Source: Miscanthus floridulus
Taxonomy: Eukaryota > Streptophyta > Magnoliopsida > Poales > Poaceae
Assembly (NCBI RefSeq): GCF_019320115.1
Contig: NC_089581.1
Span: forward strand, 72,714,101-72,778,100
DNA: 64,000 nt
Direction of reading: 5' to 3'
Below are positions 31,162 to 42,800 of this stretch, piece by piece. The translations under genes were made by a program, and so were the position numbers. The notes below the pieces were generated by a model, which saw only the letters and a list, made by a program, of their open reading frames with translations, did no database searches and was not told where the DNA came from. Within the stretch, counting starts at the first letter, position 1. Each line of letters starts with the position of its first letter.

Positions 31162-32385
31162 ATGGCAACGAATGTCGACTGGCCGTCTCTAGGACCGCTA
31201 CCTCTAGACCATGCCAAGCTTAGCTTCGACCTACGTGAGCTCAGGGGTTTTGCATAGACCCTCTGCCGAGTTCTTGTCATGTTAGGTGTCCCCGACGAGC
31301 TTGTCAAGGTCACCTACACTAGGAAGCTAGCCTAGGAAGGAGGAATTGAAGGACCGATTGTCACCTCAGTCGAGTTCCCAGCTAGCACTACCTTACCTTC
31401 TGTCCTAGCTTTCACTGAGTTGTCTATAGAGGCCATGATCGAGGAGGGACTGCAAGCTATCTCACACAAGGCACTTCGTAGAGTGATGAGGGACCACTAC
31501 GAGCACCTAAAGATGATAGAGTTTTGTCTACTTCCCTAGGCCCTCAACCTCAGCCTTACCCCTAGTGAGCAGAGTTTCATAGCCGGTAGAGTTATCCTTG
31601 CTGAGGAGGGCCAATTCCTTCGCATCACGACTATCCACCTACTGGAGCAGGACAGGTACGTGACCTAGCTGGAGCAGAGGAGACGTTAGGACTAGGCCCT
31701 TCTGTGGGAGTACTAGGAGCGAGACTCACAGGGAGCACAGGAGCGAGCTAGTCTACTAGAGACAGTTGCCAAGCTACAGGATGAGCTCAACTGTCGTGAA
31801 GAAGTCCACAGAACCGATGTCGTAGACTTACAGGACAAAGCCACTGACCTAGGCAACAGGAACTGCTACCTCGAAAGCAAGGTCTTGGAGTTGCAAAGAG
31901 AGTTGGACAACAAGAAGGTAGAGTTCAACCACAGAGGAGACAGAGAGAGATCCAAGGGGATTGATATGCTGAAAATCCAATCTCGGAACAAGACCATGAC
32001 TCAGGATTTAGAGGAGTTCAGGAAGAAGGCCGTTCACAACCAAGGTCACCTAATCAAGGCACTCAGGCAGACCGAGTACCTATAGGACAAGTGTGAGAGG
32101 ACTTGGCAGGCTTGGCAGAAGTCTGACAGGAAGCGCCTTAGGGAGATGAAGAGTATATGGGATCAGCTACCCAAGGAGATTCATAGCAAGACAAAGCCTA
32201 GGATAGAGGAGTTTGAGTTAGCCCTAACTCGCCTCAACCTAGACGCTTGCCCTACCCTACCTAGAGCCAAGCCTACTGAGGAGCTCACCGAGGCCTTAAA
32301 GTATGTGTCCCGACTTCACAAGTCTGACAAGGAGATCGAGATCGAGAACAGTCATATCCCAGCTGCAGTGTATGAGTTAGAGTAG
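31162..32385 (+). pseudogene. Extra ORF upstream of gag, coiled-coil protein, eight in-frame TAG
   Basis: From ATG at 31162 (MATNVDWPSLGPLPLDHAKL) one frame can be followed without shifts for 407 codons to TAG at 32383-32385. It is interrupted by eight internal TAG codons, each where Gln (CAG) would suit the context. The second half is rich in heptad-like Leu/Glu/Lys/Arg (for example KVLELQRELDNKKVEFNHR), predicting a coiled coil. It stands between the primer site and gag, a place where most Tekay elements are described as having no ORF. The gag start at 32712 follows TTGCAG, a good splice acceptor, so ORF1 might have been spliced or expressed separately. Confidence 0.75.
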
Positions 32386-32711
32386 GATGACCCTGCATGG
32401 TCAAGAGTCATGTCAGTAGCTTCCATAAGTTGTACCCCCATGATGTACCCCTTATGAGATGTATTATGAGACATTATGTGTAGTACGATTCTCGCACGTC
32501 TTCAAGTGTAACTATTGGAGATGATGCTATGTAACAAAACCCATGTAATGAATGTTTTGGATCTTATTGCATCTTATGGATCTTACTGCTTCTTTGTAAT
32601 GAGTGTTGGATAGTATAAATGTTTTTCTTTAAATCATCAAAATCATGTAATCATATTGAATTATAAGCACTTTTGGCACAAGCACTAAATTCTCTATGAC
32701 CCGTGTTGCAG

Positions 32712-35700
32712 ATGCTGAACCGCCGATCTAATCGCCTAATGAACCGTGGACATGCGCCCATCCCCGAACCAGCTGAACCAAATGGGGGTTGTGGGGGCAA
32801 CAACCGTGGCCGTGGTCGTGGATGTGGACATGGAGGGATACCCTTCAACCTAGAGAATACCCCACCGCCTAAGGAGAATATTCCACCACCACCACCACCG
32901 AACCTGGCAGAAGTGATGGCACAACAGACCCAGCTTCTTGTAGCCCTTGTTGAAGGAGCAAACCATCGCTAGAGAGGTCAGCATAATGACTTCCAAAGGA
33001 AGCTAGAGGGATTTATGAAGCTAAGGCCACCTACTTATGATGGCATCAACCCTGACCCGCTTGTAGCCGATGACTAGCTCAAGGAGATGGAGAAGAAGCT
33101 TGACCTTACTACTTTCATCGACGATGAGTGTGTTGGAGCAGCCGCACACCAGCTCATAGGTGTAGCACGCGCCTAGTGGGACAGTTTTAGCGATTCCCAT
33201 GAGGACCCTACCAATGTCTCGTGGGATGAGTTCACCAAAGCATTCACTGAGTATCACATTCCCAAGTGTATCATGGAGGCCAAAGCCGAGGAGTTCCGTA
33301 ACATCAAGATGGGAAAGGATAGGGTGACTGAGTACACTACTCGTTTCACCAACCTTCTACGCTATGCACCTTCCTATGTTGTGAACTCTAAGAAGGAGAA
33401 GCTGTACTATTATCGCAAGAGACTTAACCCGCACATCAAGCTGAAGTTTGGCGGTATTGAGAGTAACACATTACGTGCTCTGGTGGATCACTGCATCCAG
33501 ATCGAGAAAGATCACGCTGAATCTAGAGAAGAGTACAGGGAGAGGAAGCGTAAGCCTGAGGAGTCCTTCTGTGGACGTGATCATAAGAGGTTCCGCAGAG
33601 ATGCACCATCTAGGGAATGCTCTTGCCACAACAGGGATGACAACCTTGGATTGAGTAGGGGTAGTGGAGGCTACACCACCAAATACTCCCGCCCTGCTCA
33701 GGATTATTACACTCGGGACCATTATGCATAGAACTGCAACACTCAGGACCGTTTCAACCGTCCCTGCTCAGCGAATGAATGCCCAGCACAGAACCGCTCC
33801 GCACCAAGCACTAGAAATTGGAAGGCACCCGCGCCAACCCCTACAGGCGGTACGCCTTTCACCTGCTTTGCTTGTGGCCAACCAGGTCACAAAGCCGCTG
33901 ACTGCCCTCAGAACTCAGCTGCTTAGAAGTCTTAGTTCAAGGGATCTGCTACTCATGGACGTCTCAACCATCTGGATGCTGAGGAAGCATAGGCTGCCCC
34001 TGATGTTGTGTACGGTATGTTTTTAGTCAATGGCAATATTGCATCAGTTCTATTTGACTCTGGAGCAACTTGTTCTTATATATCATCCAAGTTTACACGA
34101 GAACATAACCTACCGGTAACCCCATGTGAAAAGCCTATCATTACCAGTTCCCCTTTAGGAGACCTAAAATGCACCCACATCTGTAAGGGAGTGAGTCTTA
34201 CCATTGAGGGTCTTATCTTTAAAGCTGATCTAACCCTGTTACCTTCCACTAACCTAGATGTCATCTTAAGTATGGATTGGTTAACCATTCACCAAGGTAT
34301 CATATCATGTTCACCTAGATATGTCCAAGTGACCCACCCATCAGGCCAAGTCATTAGATGTGAACCCCAGTCTAGAAAGTCCACCTCTATCTTGTGTGCC
34401 CTTAAAGCCAGTTCAGAATCGTAGAAAGAGGAGAAGACAGTTCATGATGTGCCTATGGTTAGGGACTATCCTGATGTATTCCCGGAAGAATTACTGGGTA
34501 TGCCACCAGACCATGATGTAGAGTTCATCATTGATCTTTTGCCGAGAACATGACCTATTGCCAAGAGACCCTATCGTATGTCCATTAATGAACTGGCCGA
34601 GCTCAAGAAACAACTTGATGAGCTCATCTCGAAGGGATATATCAGACCTAGTGCTTCACCCTGGGGATCCCCTGTTCTGTTTATTAAGAAGAAGGATGGC
34701 TCAATGAGAATGTGCATTGATTACTAGAACTTGAATGTAGTCACCATCAAAAACAAGTACCCCCTGCCAAGGATCGATGATCTACTTGATCAGCTCAGAG
34801 GTGCCAAGTATTTCTCCAAGATTGATCTCAGATCTAGCTATCATCAGATGAAGATTCGAGAGAGTGACATCCTGAAGACAGCTTTCGTGACTAGGTATGG
34901 GCAGTTTGAGTTCACTGTGGTATCCTTTGGACTCACGAATGCTCCTGCATACTTTATGAACATGATGAATAAGGTTTTCATAGATGAACTGGATAAGTTC
35001 GTGGTAGTATTCATTGATGACATCCTTGTCTATTCACCCATCGCTGAAGAACATGAACATCATCTGAGAACTGTGCTTGAGAAATTAGCCCAACATTAGC
35101 TCTACGCAAAGTTCAGCAAATGCGAGTTTTGGCTACAGGAAGTTGCCTTCTTAGGCCATGTACTATCAGCTGAAGGTGTTGCAGTTGATCCAGCCAAGAT
35201 TGAAGCCATGAAAGAGTGGGATCAACCCTGCAATGTGACAGAAGTCAGAAGTTTCTTGGGATTGGCTGGATATTATCACCGATTCATCGAGAACTTCTCC
35301 AAGATAGCCCGTCCAATGACCAACCTTCTAAAGAAGACTAAGGAGTTTGAATGGATGCCTGAGTGCGAACAAAGCTTCTAGGAATTGAAACAGAAGCTTA
35401 CCACAACTCCTGTGCTAGCATTGCCTGATATAAGCAAAGATTTCATGGTCTATTATGATGCATCCCATCAAGGACTTGGTTGTGTACTGATGCAAGATGG
35501 AAGAGTGATAGCATATGCATCTCGATAGTTGAAAGAACATGAGAACTGTTACCCAACCCATGATCTTGAGTTAGCAGTAGTTGTGCATGCCTTGAAGATA
35601 TGGAGACACTACTTGATAGGCAACAAGTGTGATATCTATACGGATCACAAGAGCTTGAAGTACTTTTTCACTCAGGAAGATCTAAATATGAGGCAACGCT

Positions 35701-36053
35701 GATGGCTAGAGTTGATTAAAGATTATGACCTGGAAATTCACTATCATCTGGGAAAAGCTAATGTAGTCATAGATGCTCTCAGTCGCAAGAGTTACTGTCA
35801 TGCTTTGATCACTGAATCTGTACCACCTGAGCTCAAGGAAGAGATTGATGATTTCCAACTAGAAATACTACCACATGGTCTGTTGAATGAGCTCCGCATA
35901 CAGTATGATCTCATAGATCGCATCCATCAAGCTCAAAAAAGTTGTGAAGAGATTGAATATCTCCATGGTCTGATGAAACTAGGCTACAAGACCAACCACC
36001 AAGAAGATGAACAAGGAACCATCTGGTTCAAGAACAGAATATATCGATCCTAG
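32712..36053 (+). pseudogene. Tekay gag-pol frame with 14 stops, truncated at the start of integrase
   Basis: All landmarks share one reading frame: gag core, zinc knuckle CFACGQPGHKAADCP from 33864, protease LFDSGATCSYIS from 34050, reverse transcriptase with [10 protein letters not shown] at 35010 ([11 protein letters not shown] before it), RNase H with YDASHQGLGCVLMQDGRV near 35455 and DHKSLKYF near 35644, the spacer ending LSRKSYCH, and the first integrase residues GTIWFKNRI. There are no frameshifts across 3.3 kb, but 14 internal stops: 12 TAG at Gln- or Trp-type positions (such as SF-ELK, SR-LKE, RA-WDS) and 2 TGA, one before WLEL where Arg is expected. The frame runs into LTR sequence at about 36046. 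Confidence 0.93.
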
Positions 36054-36556
36054 GATCGAAACCTGGCTCTGGAATGGAAATGGGGTGGAATGTGTGTGGG
36101 AATGGTGTTAAAACTGGACAAACTACTATTATATACTTGATATGCTATTGCATAGGAAACCCTAGCCTTATAGGTTCCTTTTGATTATATCCAACTTGCA
36201 TCCAATTTCCACAAAGCAATGCTCATAGGGTTGGGAGTGGCCAGTACAAATCGTACTGATAAATTTTGGCACATAGGTTCTGCTAAGGAGTTTAGCTCTA
36301 ATGAGTTTGACGGTTGAGGGGTTTGTGCCTACGCTCGAGTTTGGCGATCTTATCTTCAAGCTGTTCTAAATGAATGCTACTTTTGATTCCGCCAATGCGG
36401 CGATGTAATAATTTATGTAATTCCACACTATTTATACTCTGATATTATTGTTGTATGGATGTGATATTCGACTGGAAATTGGGTAATATGATCTACAATG
36501 GTCTTATTACACTTTGATGCTGTGGATTTCCCTTCGCGGAAATCAGGGTTGCTTCA
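36046..36556 (+). repeat. Remnant of the 3' LTR, last 511 bp
   Basis: Collinear with 30485-30995 with no indels that I noticed. Counting by eye gives about 25 differences, nearly all transitions. The start coincides with the break in integrase. Confidence 0.93.
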
Positions 36557-38740
36557 CCCATCCTCTCTCCTAGCCCCGACGTTCCTCCTTCTACTCCCAC
36601 CCCCGCCCTGCGCCGCCCCTGCCTCCACCGCACCCCCGACAAGGCCCACTACCGACAGCCGTTCGCGCTCCCCTCCCCCTCCCCCCGACGATTTGACGTT
36701 GTTGCTGGTCGCCACGACGCCGCCGATGTCGGGAGCCCTGGCACGGGCAAGCCGTAGTGGTGCACCCCGGCTACCATCGCGTGCGAGCCCTCCATCTCCG
36801 TGTCCTCAAGTCTCCCGCAAGCCCTACCGCTTTAGCCCAGATGCCGACGCGCGCGAACCCTCTAGTGCGAGCAGATCTAGGTATTGCCATCTCTCCCTTC
36901 CTCGTGCCTCCATGTCCGCGTCCTCAGGACGCCCACCCTCAGTCACATAGCTGCTACCCTAGGGGTTCATTGTTGCCCCAAGATGGACCTTGCTTCTTTG
37001 ATTTAGTACATCAATACTTCAATTTCCTCAATATGCATTTCCTTCTCATGGAACGACAGCGAAGTTCTTTCATAGCTTCCTTACCGTATTTTGCATGATC
37101 TATCATGTTTAGTGTGAGGCAACCATGGAATTTGCAGCATGTGCGCACTAGGGGTAGCCATGTAATTCCTCAACTATTATGAAAATTAGATGCGTATTTG
37201 ACTGAATCAAGGGGTACAACCTTCCATGCACGACATATACACTCATTATAGTAGATACCATTTTAGTTATTTTGCTTAAAGTGATCTGATACTGATTAGG
37301 GCTCTCATCTTTTTGCCATAGAGACCCATGCATAACATTTACATTTTCAGTACCCCTCTTTACTTACAGGGTTGTATTCTTTGCGGAATACCTGTTTCTT
37401 TCTTAGCAGATGTATCTAAAGTGTTCTTCCACTTTTTTAGGTTCATATATTCAGACATGCTGCAGTTCTTACGGTTAATTATGTTGATGAAATTCAAACA
37501 AAATTTTTTAAGTTAGACTATCTAAATATTCGAGGTTTGAAGATGAAAAGGAGCCATAGCAGCAACACCCCCATGGTGCCATGGTCAAACCTGCTCTCCC
37601 TACTTGTTCACTGGTATTGGTCAAAAATGAAACTACTCTCCATCAGCGTCCGATTACAGCTCCTACACATTCAAGGTCTATGAAAAGAACTTTCACATAG
37701 AATAGAGCATTTCAAAATATAAAACTTCATACAGATTTGATATTATCATTGGTTTGGTTCTAAACCTTTTTTCCTTTCACATTCACATGTGTAGATTCAT
37801 AACTCACTTTCTGTAAAAATATTGTGTGCGTGTGCAGCTAAGGTTCCCATTTGTGAGGCAGCAATTGTCCCTGCTATTGTCTACAGATTTATTGAACTTG
37901 ACTGAAATGACAAAGGCCATTTGGATTTTTTTCATGCAGCCAACACCATCCTGACCACATGCTCAGACAAATATTCCCAAACAGGTACACATCATGCCCC
38001 CTCTCTATAAGTGTACAAACTATGGGTCAAGCATCTTTGGATGATGTGCAGGGATGTTTCTTATAAGGTCATTTTTTCTGTTTGCGCTTACTTGAGTATC
38101 ATGAGTTCATGACCACTTTGACTATCAGAGCTTGTAGGCCTACAATATAAGTATTGCGCTTTGTTGCACTAAATCTTATAATCCATGCTTCTCTGAACTT
38201 TTGTACTACATCCACAAAGGTTGAGATGGCAAAGCTAAATGATAATCTCAGGAACTCTCGCAAATTGCCACGCGCTAAGCTAGACTAATCAAAAATTTTA
38301 TTCAATTAATGCCTCTTTGCATCCATTCTAAATTTGTAATGTTGCTAAAAGAAATACTAGAGGGCCATTGTTCCATTCTAGAGGCATGCAACAGAGACAA
38401 TTATAGCATATTATTGTGTTTCATAGGTGCACAACAAAGTGTGAATTCACAATTATGGCTATATAATATATCTGTTCATCTACGCTTATGGACTAGGAAT
38501 TCATAGTTATGGCTGTATAATATATTTGTTTGATGTGAACTCAGCTGCAAACTAAAAAACAATAGTCTATTTGGTTTCTATCTATAGATCATTTGCATCG
38601 TACATTCTGTTGTATTATAAAGAAAATAGTTCCTTTTCCCGCCATGTGCCTTGTACATATATATGGCTAAATGCTCCAAGTATAAAAGACAACTAATCAT
38701 AATATCACTTAACATATGACATCCAAAGCCTTCCGATATA
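36557..38740. other. Sequence between two retrotransposons, no gene assigned
   Basis: 36557-36950 is GC-rich and CT-rich, like a first exon or leader (plus-strand low-complexity Pro/Ser frame, with a donor-like site at AGATCTAG then GTATTG near 36879). The rest is AT-rich and intron-like. I recognise no protein. It is the continuation of the host sequence interrupted by the Tekay element at 26484-36556. Confidence 0.35.
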
Positions 38741-38841
38741 CTTGATCTGTTCCAAATTATAAGACGTTTTAGCTTTTCTAAATACATTGCTCTTACTATG
38801 TATCTAGACATAGTATATATCTAAGTTCATAACAAAAACAC
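38741..38841. mobile_element. Left half of a Stowaway-like MITE, cut off at a retrotransposon border
   Basis: CTTGATCTGTTCCAAATTAT followed by AAGACGTTTTAGCTTTTCT and TATGTATCTAGACATAG is the first arm of a well-known grass MITE. The mirrored second arm, which should follow, is absent at the start of the next element. Confidence 0.7.
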
Positions 38842-38857
38842 TGTAGGTAGAAAACTA

Positions 38858-38977
38858 GTGTCCGAGCTATTGAAAGAAGTGTCCGAGCAGTTGAACATGC
38901 ATCCGAGTAGTTTAAACCAGTGTCCGAGCAGTCGAAGTATACGTCCGAGCAGTTGAACCGGGAGCCGAATCAGGACT
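38858..38977 (+). repeat. Five-copy 21-bp tandem repeat
   Basis: The core TCCGAG occurs at 38861, 38882, 38902, 38923 and 38944, within units of the type GTGTCCGAGCAGTTGAA. A decayed sixth unit (GAGCCGAATCAGG) follows. It lies at the start of the LTR-like region. Confidence 0.9.
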
Positions 38978-39872
38978 TGCTCGAAATTGAGGTTTGTCAG
39001 AAGGATGTAAGGAGCTCAAGTGAATTTTTTTTGAAGTCTTCACCTTAGGTGAAGTGTGTCCACTTAGGTTCTGAGCAGCGAAGTTAGATGCTTAGTGTCC
39101 CTGACTTAGTCAGCGCGGAGGAACTTAGGCCCTCAAAGATGAAGATAGATGCTTAGCATCCATGCCCTAGGTAGAATTGTCTCTTAGAGCCAAACAGAGA
39201 GTAGTGACTGACTTAGTCGTTTCATAGAGGACTAGGTCCTAGAAATAAGAAACCATAAGGTGAAGTGTGTCCACTTAGTCCTTGAGCCTGATAGTAGGTG
39301 AAATATTCACGTGGTGCCAAGGTCCAAAACAGTAGTCTTCAGGTGCCAACCTAGTCCCTAGCTTAGCTTGAAACCAGTCCCCAGCTTAGCTGAGAGAAAG
39401 TAGCATAGAAAATAGTTCAGTCATTGCAAGATGACATGTACACACGTAGTCCCTGAGCCTTCTGGAAGATTGAGAAGAAAATCATGTAGCAGGATTAGAA
39501 AAGGAAATAATCTTACCTAAAAGATGTCGAATAATATCTGTGAAACAGTGCTTTAGCACTTAATTCCATTTGGCGACCCGCATGCAACGCGGCTTGACTT
39601 GTAGATCCACTAGGCCCAGTTAGCAGCCTAGGATGGCAGTCAGAGATTTCATGGGTGAACGCGGTGCGGCAGGCGCGGTTTCCCAAAAACTCTAGAAGGC
39701 AAAGAGGCAGGGTCGAACTGTTATAAATCCACCATGGCTCCAAGGCGCACTCCCCATTTCTCCATCGCCTCATCGTCTTCCTTGCGCTCACGCACACATC
39801 TCCCTGTCTACAACCGCTCTACCGCTAAGGTAGATCCAAGCACCAAGCAACCTCCACTCCCAGATCTATTCA

Positions 39873-42800
39873 ATGGTGCCAAAGAGAGGCCATGAGAGTT
39901 CGAAGAAGGTGACCCACATGATCCATTGTGATGAGGAGTGGGTACGGTCCATCAGCAGCAAGGCGGCGCTGAATAGCCTGGTGGTGCATGACATGCTGCC
40001 TGACAAGGCGACGGTAGGGTGGCGCCCAACGGTCAGTGAGGACTTCCCTACACCTCGCATTGATGAGTTAGTCATCTTCAAGGATTACTTCTTTCATGGA
40101 TTTAGTGTTCTAATTCATCCCTTTCTCTGTGGATTAATTGACTATTATGGCATCAGACTTTCCAATTTAAGCCCCAATTCCATCTTACATGTTGCCGTTT
40201 CCATCAATCTTTGCGAATCGTACCTTAGGAACCTTCCTCATTTCAACCTATTCCGCCATTTCTTTCGTCTCAAAGTCTGAGGGAGATCCGGGTCTAGGGT
40301 CATCGGTGGTGCTTATCTGCAGCTTCGGGACAGGATGGCGAGTCAGTATATCACCATCCCATTGAACACAAACATGAAGTATTGGGCTTTGAAATGGTTC
40401 TATATCAGGTTGGTGGAACCATATGTGGTGTGCGATGTTGATCAGATTCCGGTAAGCAATCCCAGTTAGTCAGAGAGGCTTAGTTATAATGGAATGGAGC
40501 AAGTGAGGGAGCTCCTCGCTTTGATAGACCACAAGAGGCTCGATGGAGTCATTGTGGCGACAAACTTCACCTTCCGGCAGATCTAGCCTAGCAAGGAGAG
40601 GGCGCACCCTGGATTCATGTTCTTAGGGGAAACTGATGGGACCCGTGAGGTGCCCGAGGAGATTGATCGAGACAAAGTCAAGCATCGAATCACGATGTTG
40701 TTCAATCTCACAGGTCGGTTGTCCATCAGGGATCAGCAGAAAGCCTTCAACGTTGGAAATCTTCCCCCAGCGGTAAGAGTCTTCTTGTGGTGTTTACTTA
40801 GTCTTTTTTGTTATGCAATGTATTCATTTGTGTTGTCGAAGATTCATGGATAGGACCGAGCGGTGTACTTCTTGGTGGTGCCATCAGAGGAGTGGCCAAG
40901 GGCCGTAGATGCCTAGCCAAGCAATCCCTGGCGTTAGACTAGCTTGGATGCTGACGAAGAAGGGTCAGAGCATCTTAGAGCCGAAGATAAACATGAGTGG
41001 TCATCGTACATCTGTGAGAAGCTTCGAGGGAAGTGGCCAGCTGAAGAAGAGTCATCCCTAAAGAGGAGAAAAATGGTGAGGTCTTCCTAGGGCAAGGAGG
41101 GGCCAATTAGCATTAGTGGTCCCGCCTAGCCTCGGAGGCGGCAGATGGTTCTGTTAGATTTGTTTGATGACAATGGACCGGTGGTTCCACTTCTGAGCAC
41201 TAAGGCACCTCCGGTGGCTGTGCTGGGTGGTGTAGAGACATGGGGGAGGTGACAAACATGTGAAGCCATGGTGGTAGTCCTCGAGACTACTCAGGCAACC
41301 CTGGCAGCAACAGCCAGGATGGCCACTGTAGTCCTTGAGACTGTGTGAGTGACAACAGTGATGGTGGCCGAGGCCACCAGCCATAGGGGCACAGAGACAT
41401 GGAGACACTAGCCGGCTCTACTGCTGAACAGGGTGGCTCTAGATGGGTGCACTGGTTTAGAAACATGTAGTGAGAGTCCCAATTGTAAGTTTCCTTCTTT
41501 TTTATAATACTTCCTGAATGCGAAATCTTTGTTTGACGAGATGTTTCCTTGTCGTAGCGTGGTGTCAGCTGAGGACTTGCAGCCATTAGTCGCTGATGAT
41601 GGGAGGCACATGATGGAACCAGAGGCTCCTAATGCCAAGCGGGTTCAAGTAGGAGTAGACCCGATCATGCCCGTCGTGGAGCAGTCGACTGCCGTAGATC
41701 CCGTTGGCCCCCACCGTGGAGGGGCCACTGGCTGCTGGGCCAACATCGCCTGGAGGTGGGGCGCACATCAAAGGTGATCCAATAGATATGTTAGGCTATG
41801 AAGAAGCATGGGTCATGGTGGGGATGTTAGCTGATCTTGCTAGAGCAGGGACGGAGACCGTGGGGAATGCACCAAGTAGCGACGAGTAGGATCCACCAGT
41901 GGTTACCGAATAAGCAATGCCCATAGCGGTGCCGGTGACAGAAATGGGGCTCGAACATCTCATCTGAGTACAGCAGCAACCAAGGATGTCCCCTCTGAGG
42001 GCAGCTACTATAGAAGTTGAAGAAATTGTTCGAGAGCCCGCTCGGCCACCTCAGGTCGTCCACATGGTTATCTAGCATGGCGACGAGTTCGACATGTTGG
42101 TGTGGCAGAACCTCCTAAGTTATAGGACCCACATGCACTTGTCATTGTCCAATGACCTTTGACGACTATGCATATGTTCCTGGTAACTTATGAAGTCTGT
42201 CGGGTGTTCTCGAAGAACCCCGAATCATCCACGATTTCCGAGCAGGATTACATTACAGAGTCATTGCAGTATTACAACATTTATTCAAATATATACATTA
42301 GAGCAAAATAGTGGAAGTCTTACGATAACTTAATTTACAAACTAGTTGTTTCAAACCTTATAAACTAAGTTCGATAACTATTACAAACCATAATAGTAGT
42401 GGAGTGGCATAATTAACATAAACATAACATGCAAAATAAGCATCCTGCCCAAGGATCACACATTCACTTATCGTCATCAACAGGAACAACAGTCATGCAG
42501 CAAGGTCCAAAACAGACCTGCTCATGAGGCTCACCTGCAATAAGGGTCAACGAACCCTGAGTACAAAAGTACTCAACAAGACTTAACCAAAATAAAAACT
42601 GAGAAGACTTAGGAATGTAGGCTCAGGGATTCAAGGTATGGCTTTAGCAATACTCAAAGTTCTTTTGTGTAAAATCTCTTTAGCAAAATTTTAGTATTTC
42701 AACATTTAAACTTCATAAGAACAATATATGAATCTGCCATGATCAGTAATGAGATCATGAACTTCATATCAAACTCTTTCTCAAATCTAGCTCAAGTTTC

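Larger units (their letters stand above)
26484..36556 (+). mobile_element. Tekay/Del-clade Gypsy element with internal deletion
   Basis: The element starts TGTAACAACCC at 26484 and ends GCTTCA at 36556. CCCGT (26479-26483) and CCCAT (36557-36561) are a one-mismatch target duplication, which shows that both ends belong to the same insertion. Order: 5' LTR 26484-30995, Met-type primer site 30998-31009, coiled-coil ORF 31162-32385, gag-pol frame 32712-36053, and 3' LTR remnant 36046-36556. Integrase beyond its first residues, the chromodomain and about 4 kb of the 3' LTR are missing. All ORFs carry stops. Confidence 0.93.

Noticed and set aside
31162..36053. Possibility that TAG is read as an amino acid in these elements
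   Set aside because: Many normal CAG codons remain in the same frames, the host gene CCR4 uses standard code, and methylcytosine decay explains the pattern more simply.
40617..40853. Separate small membrane protein (hydrophobic C-terminus)
   Set aside because: The hydrophobic part is an intron with GTAAGAG at its start; the true frame continues in the next exon of the PF04195-type gene.
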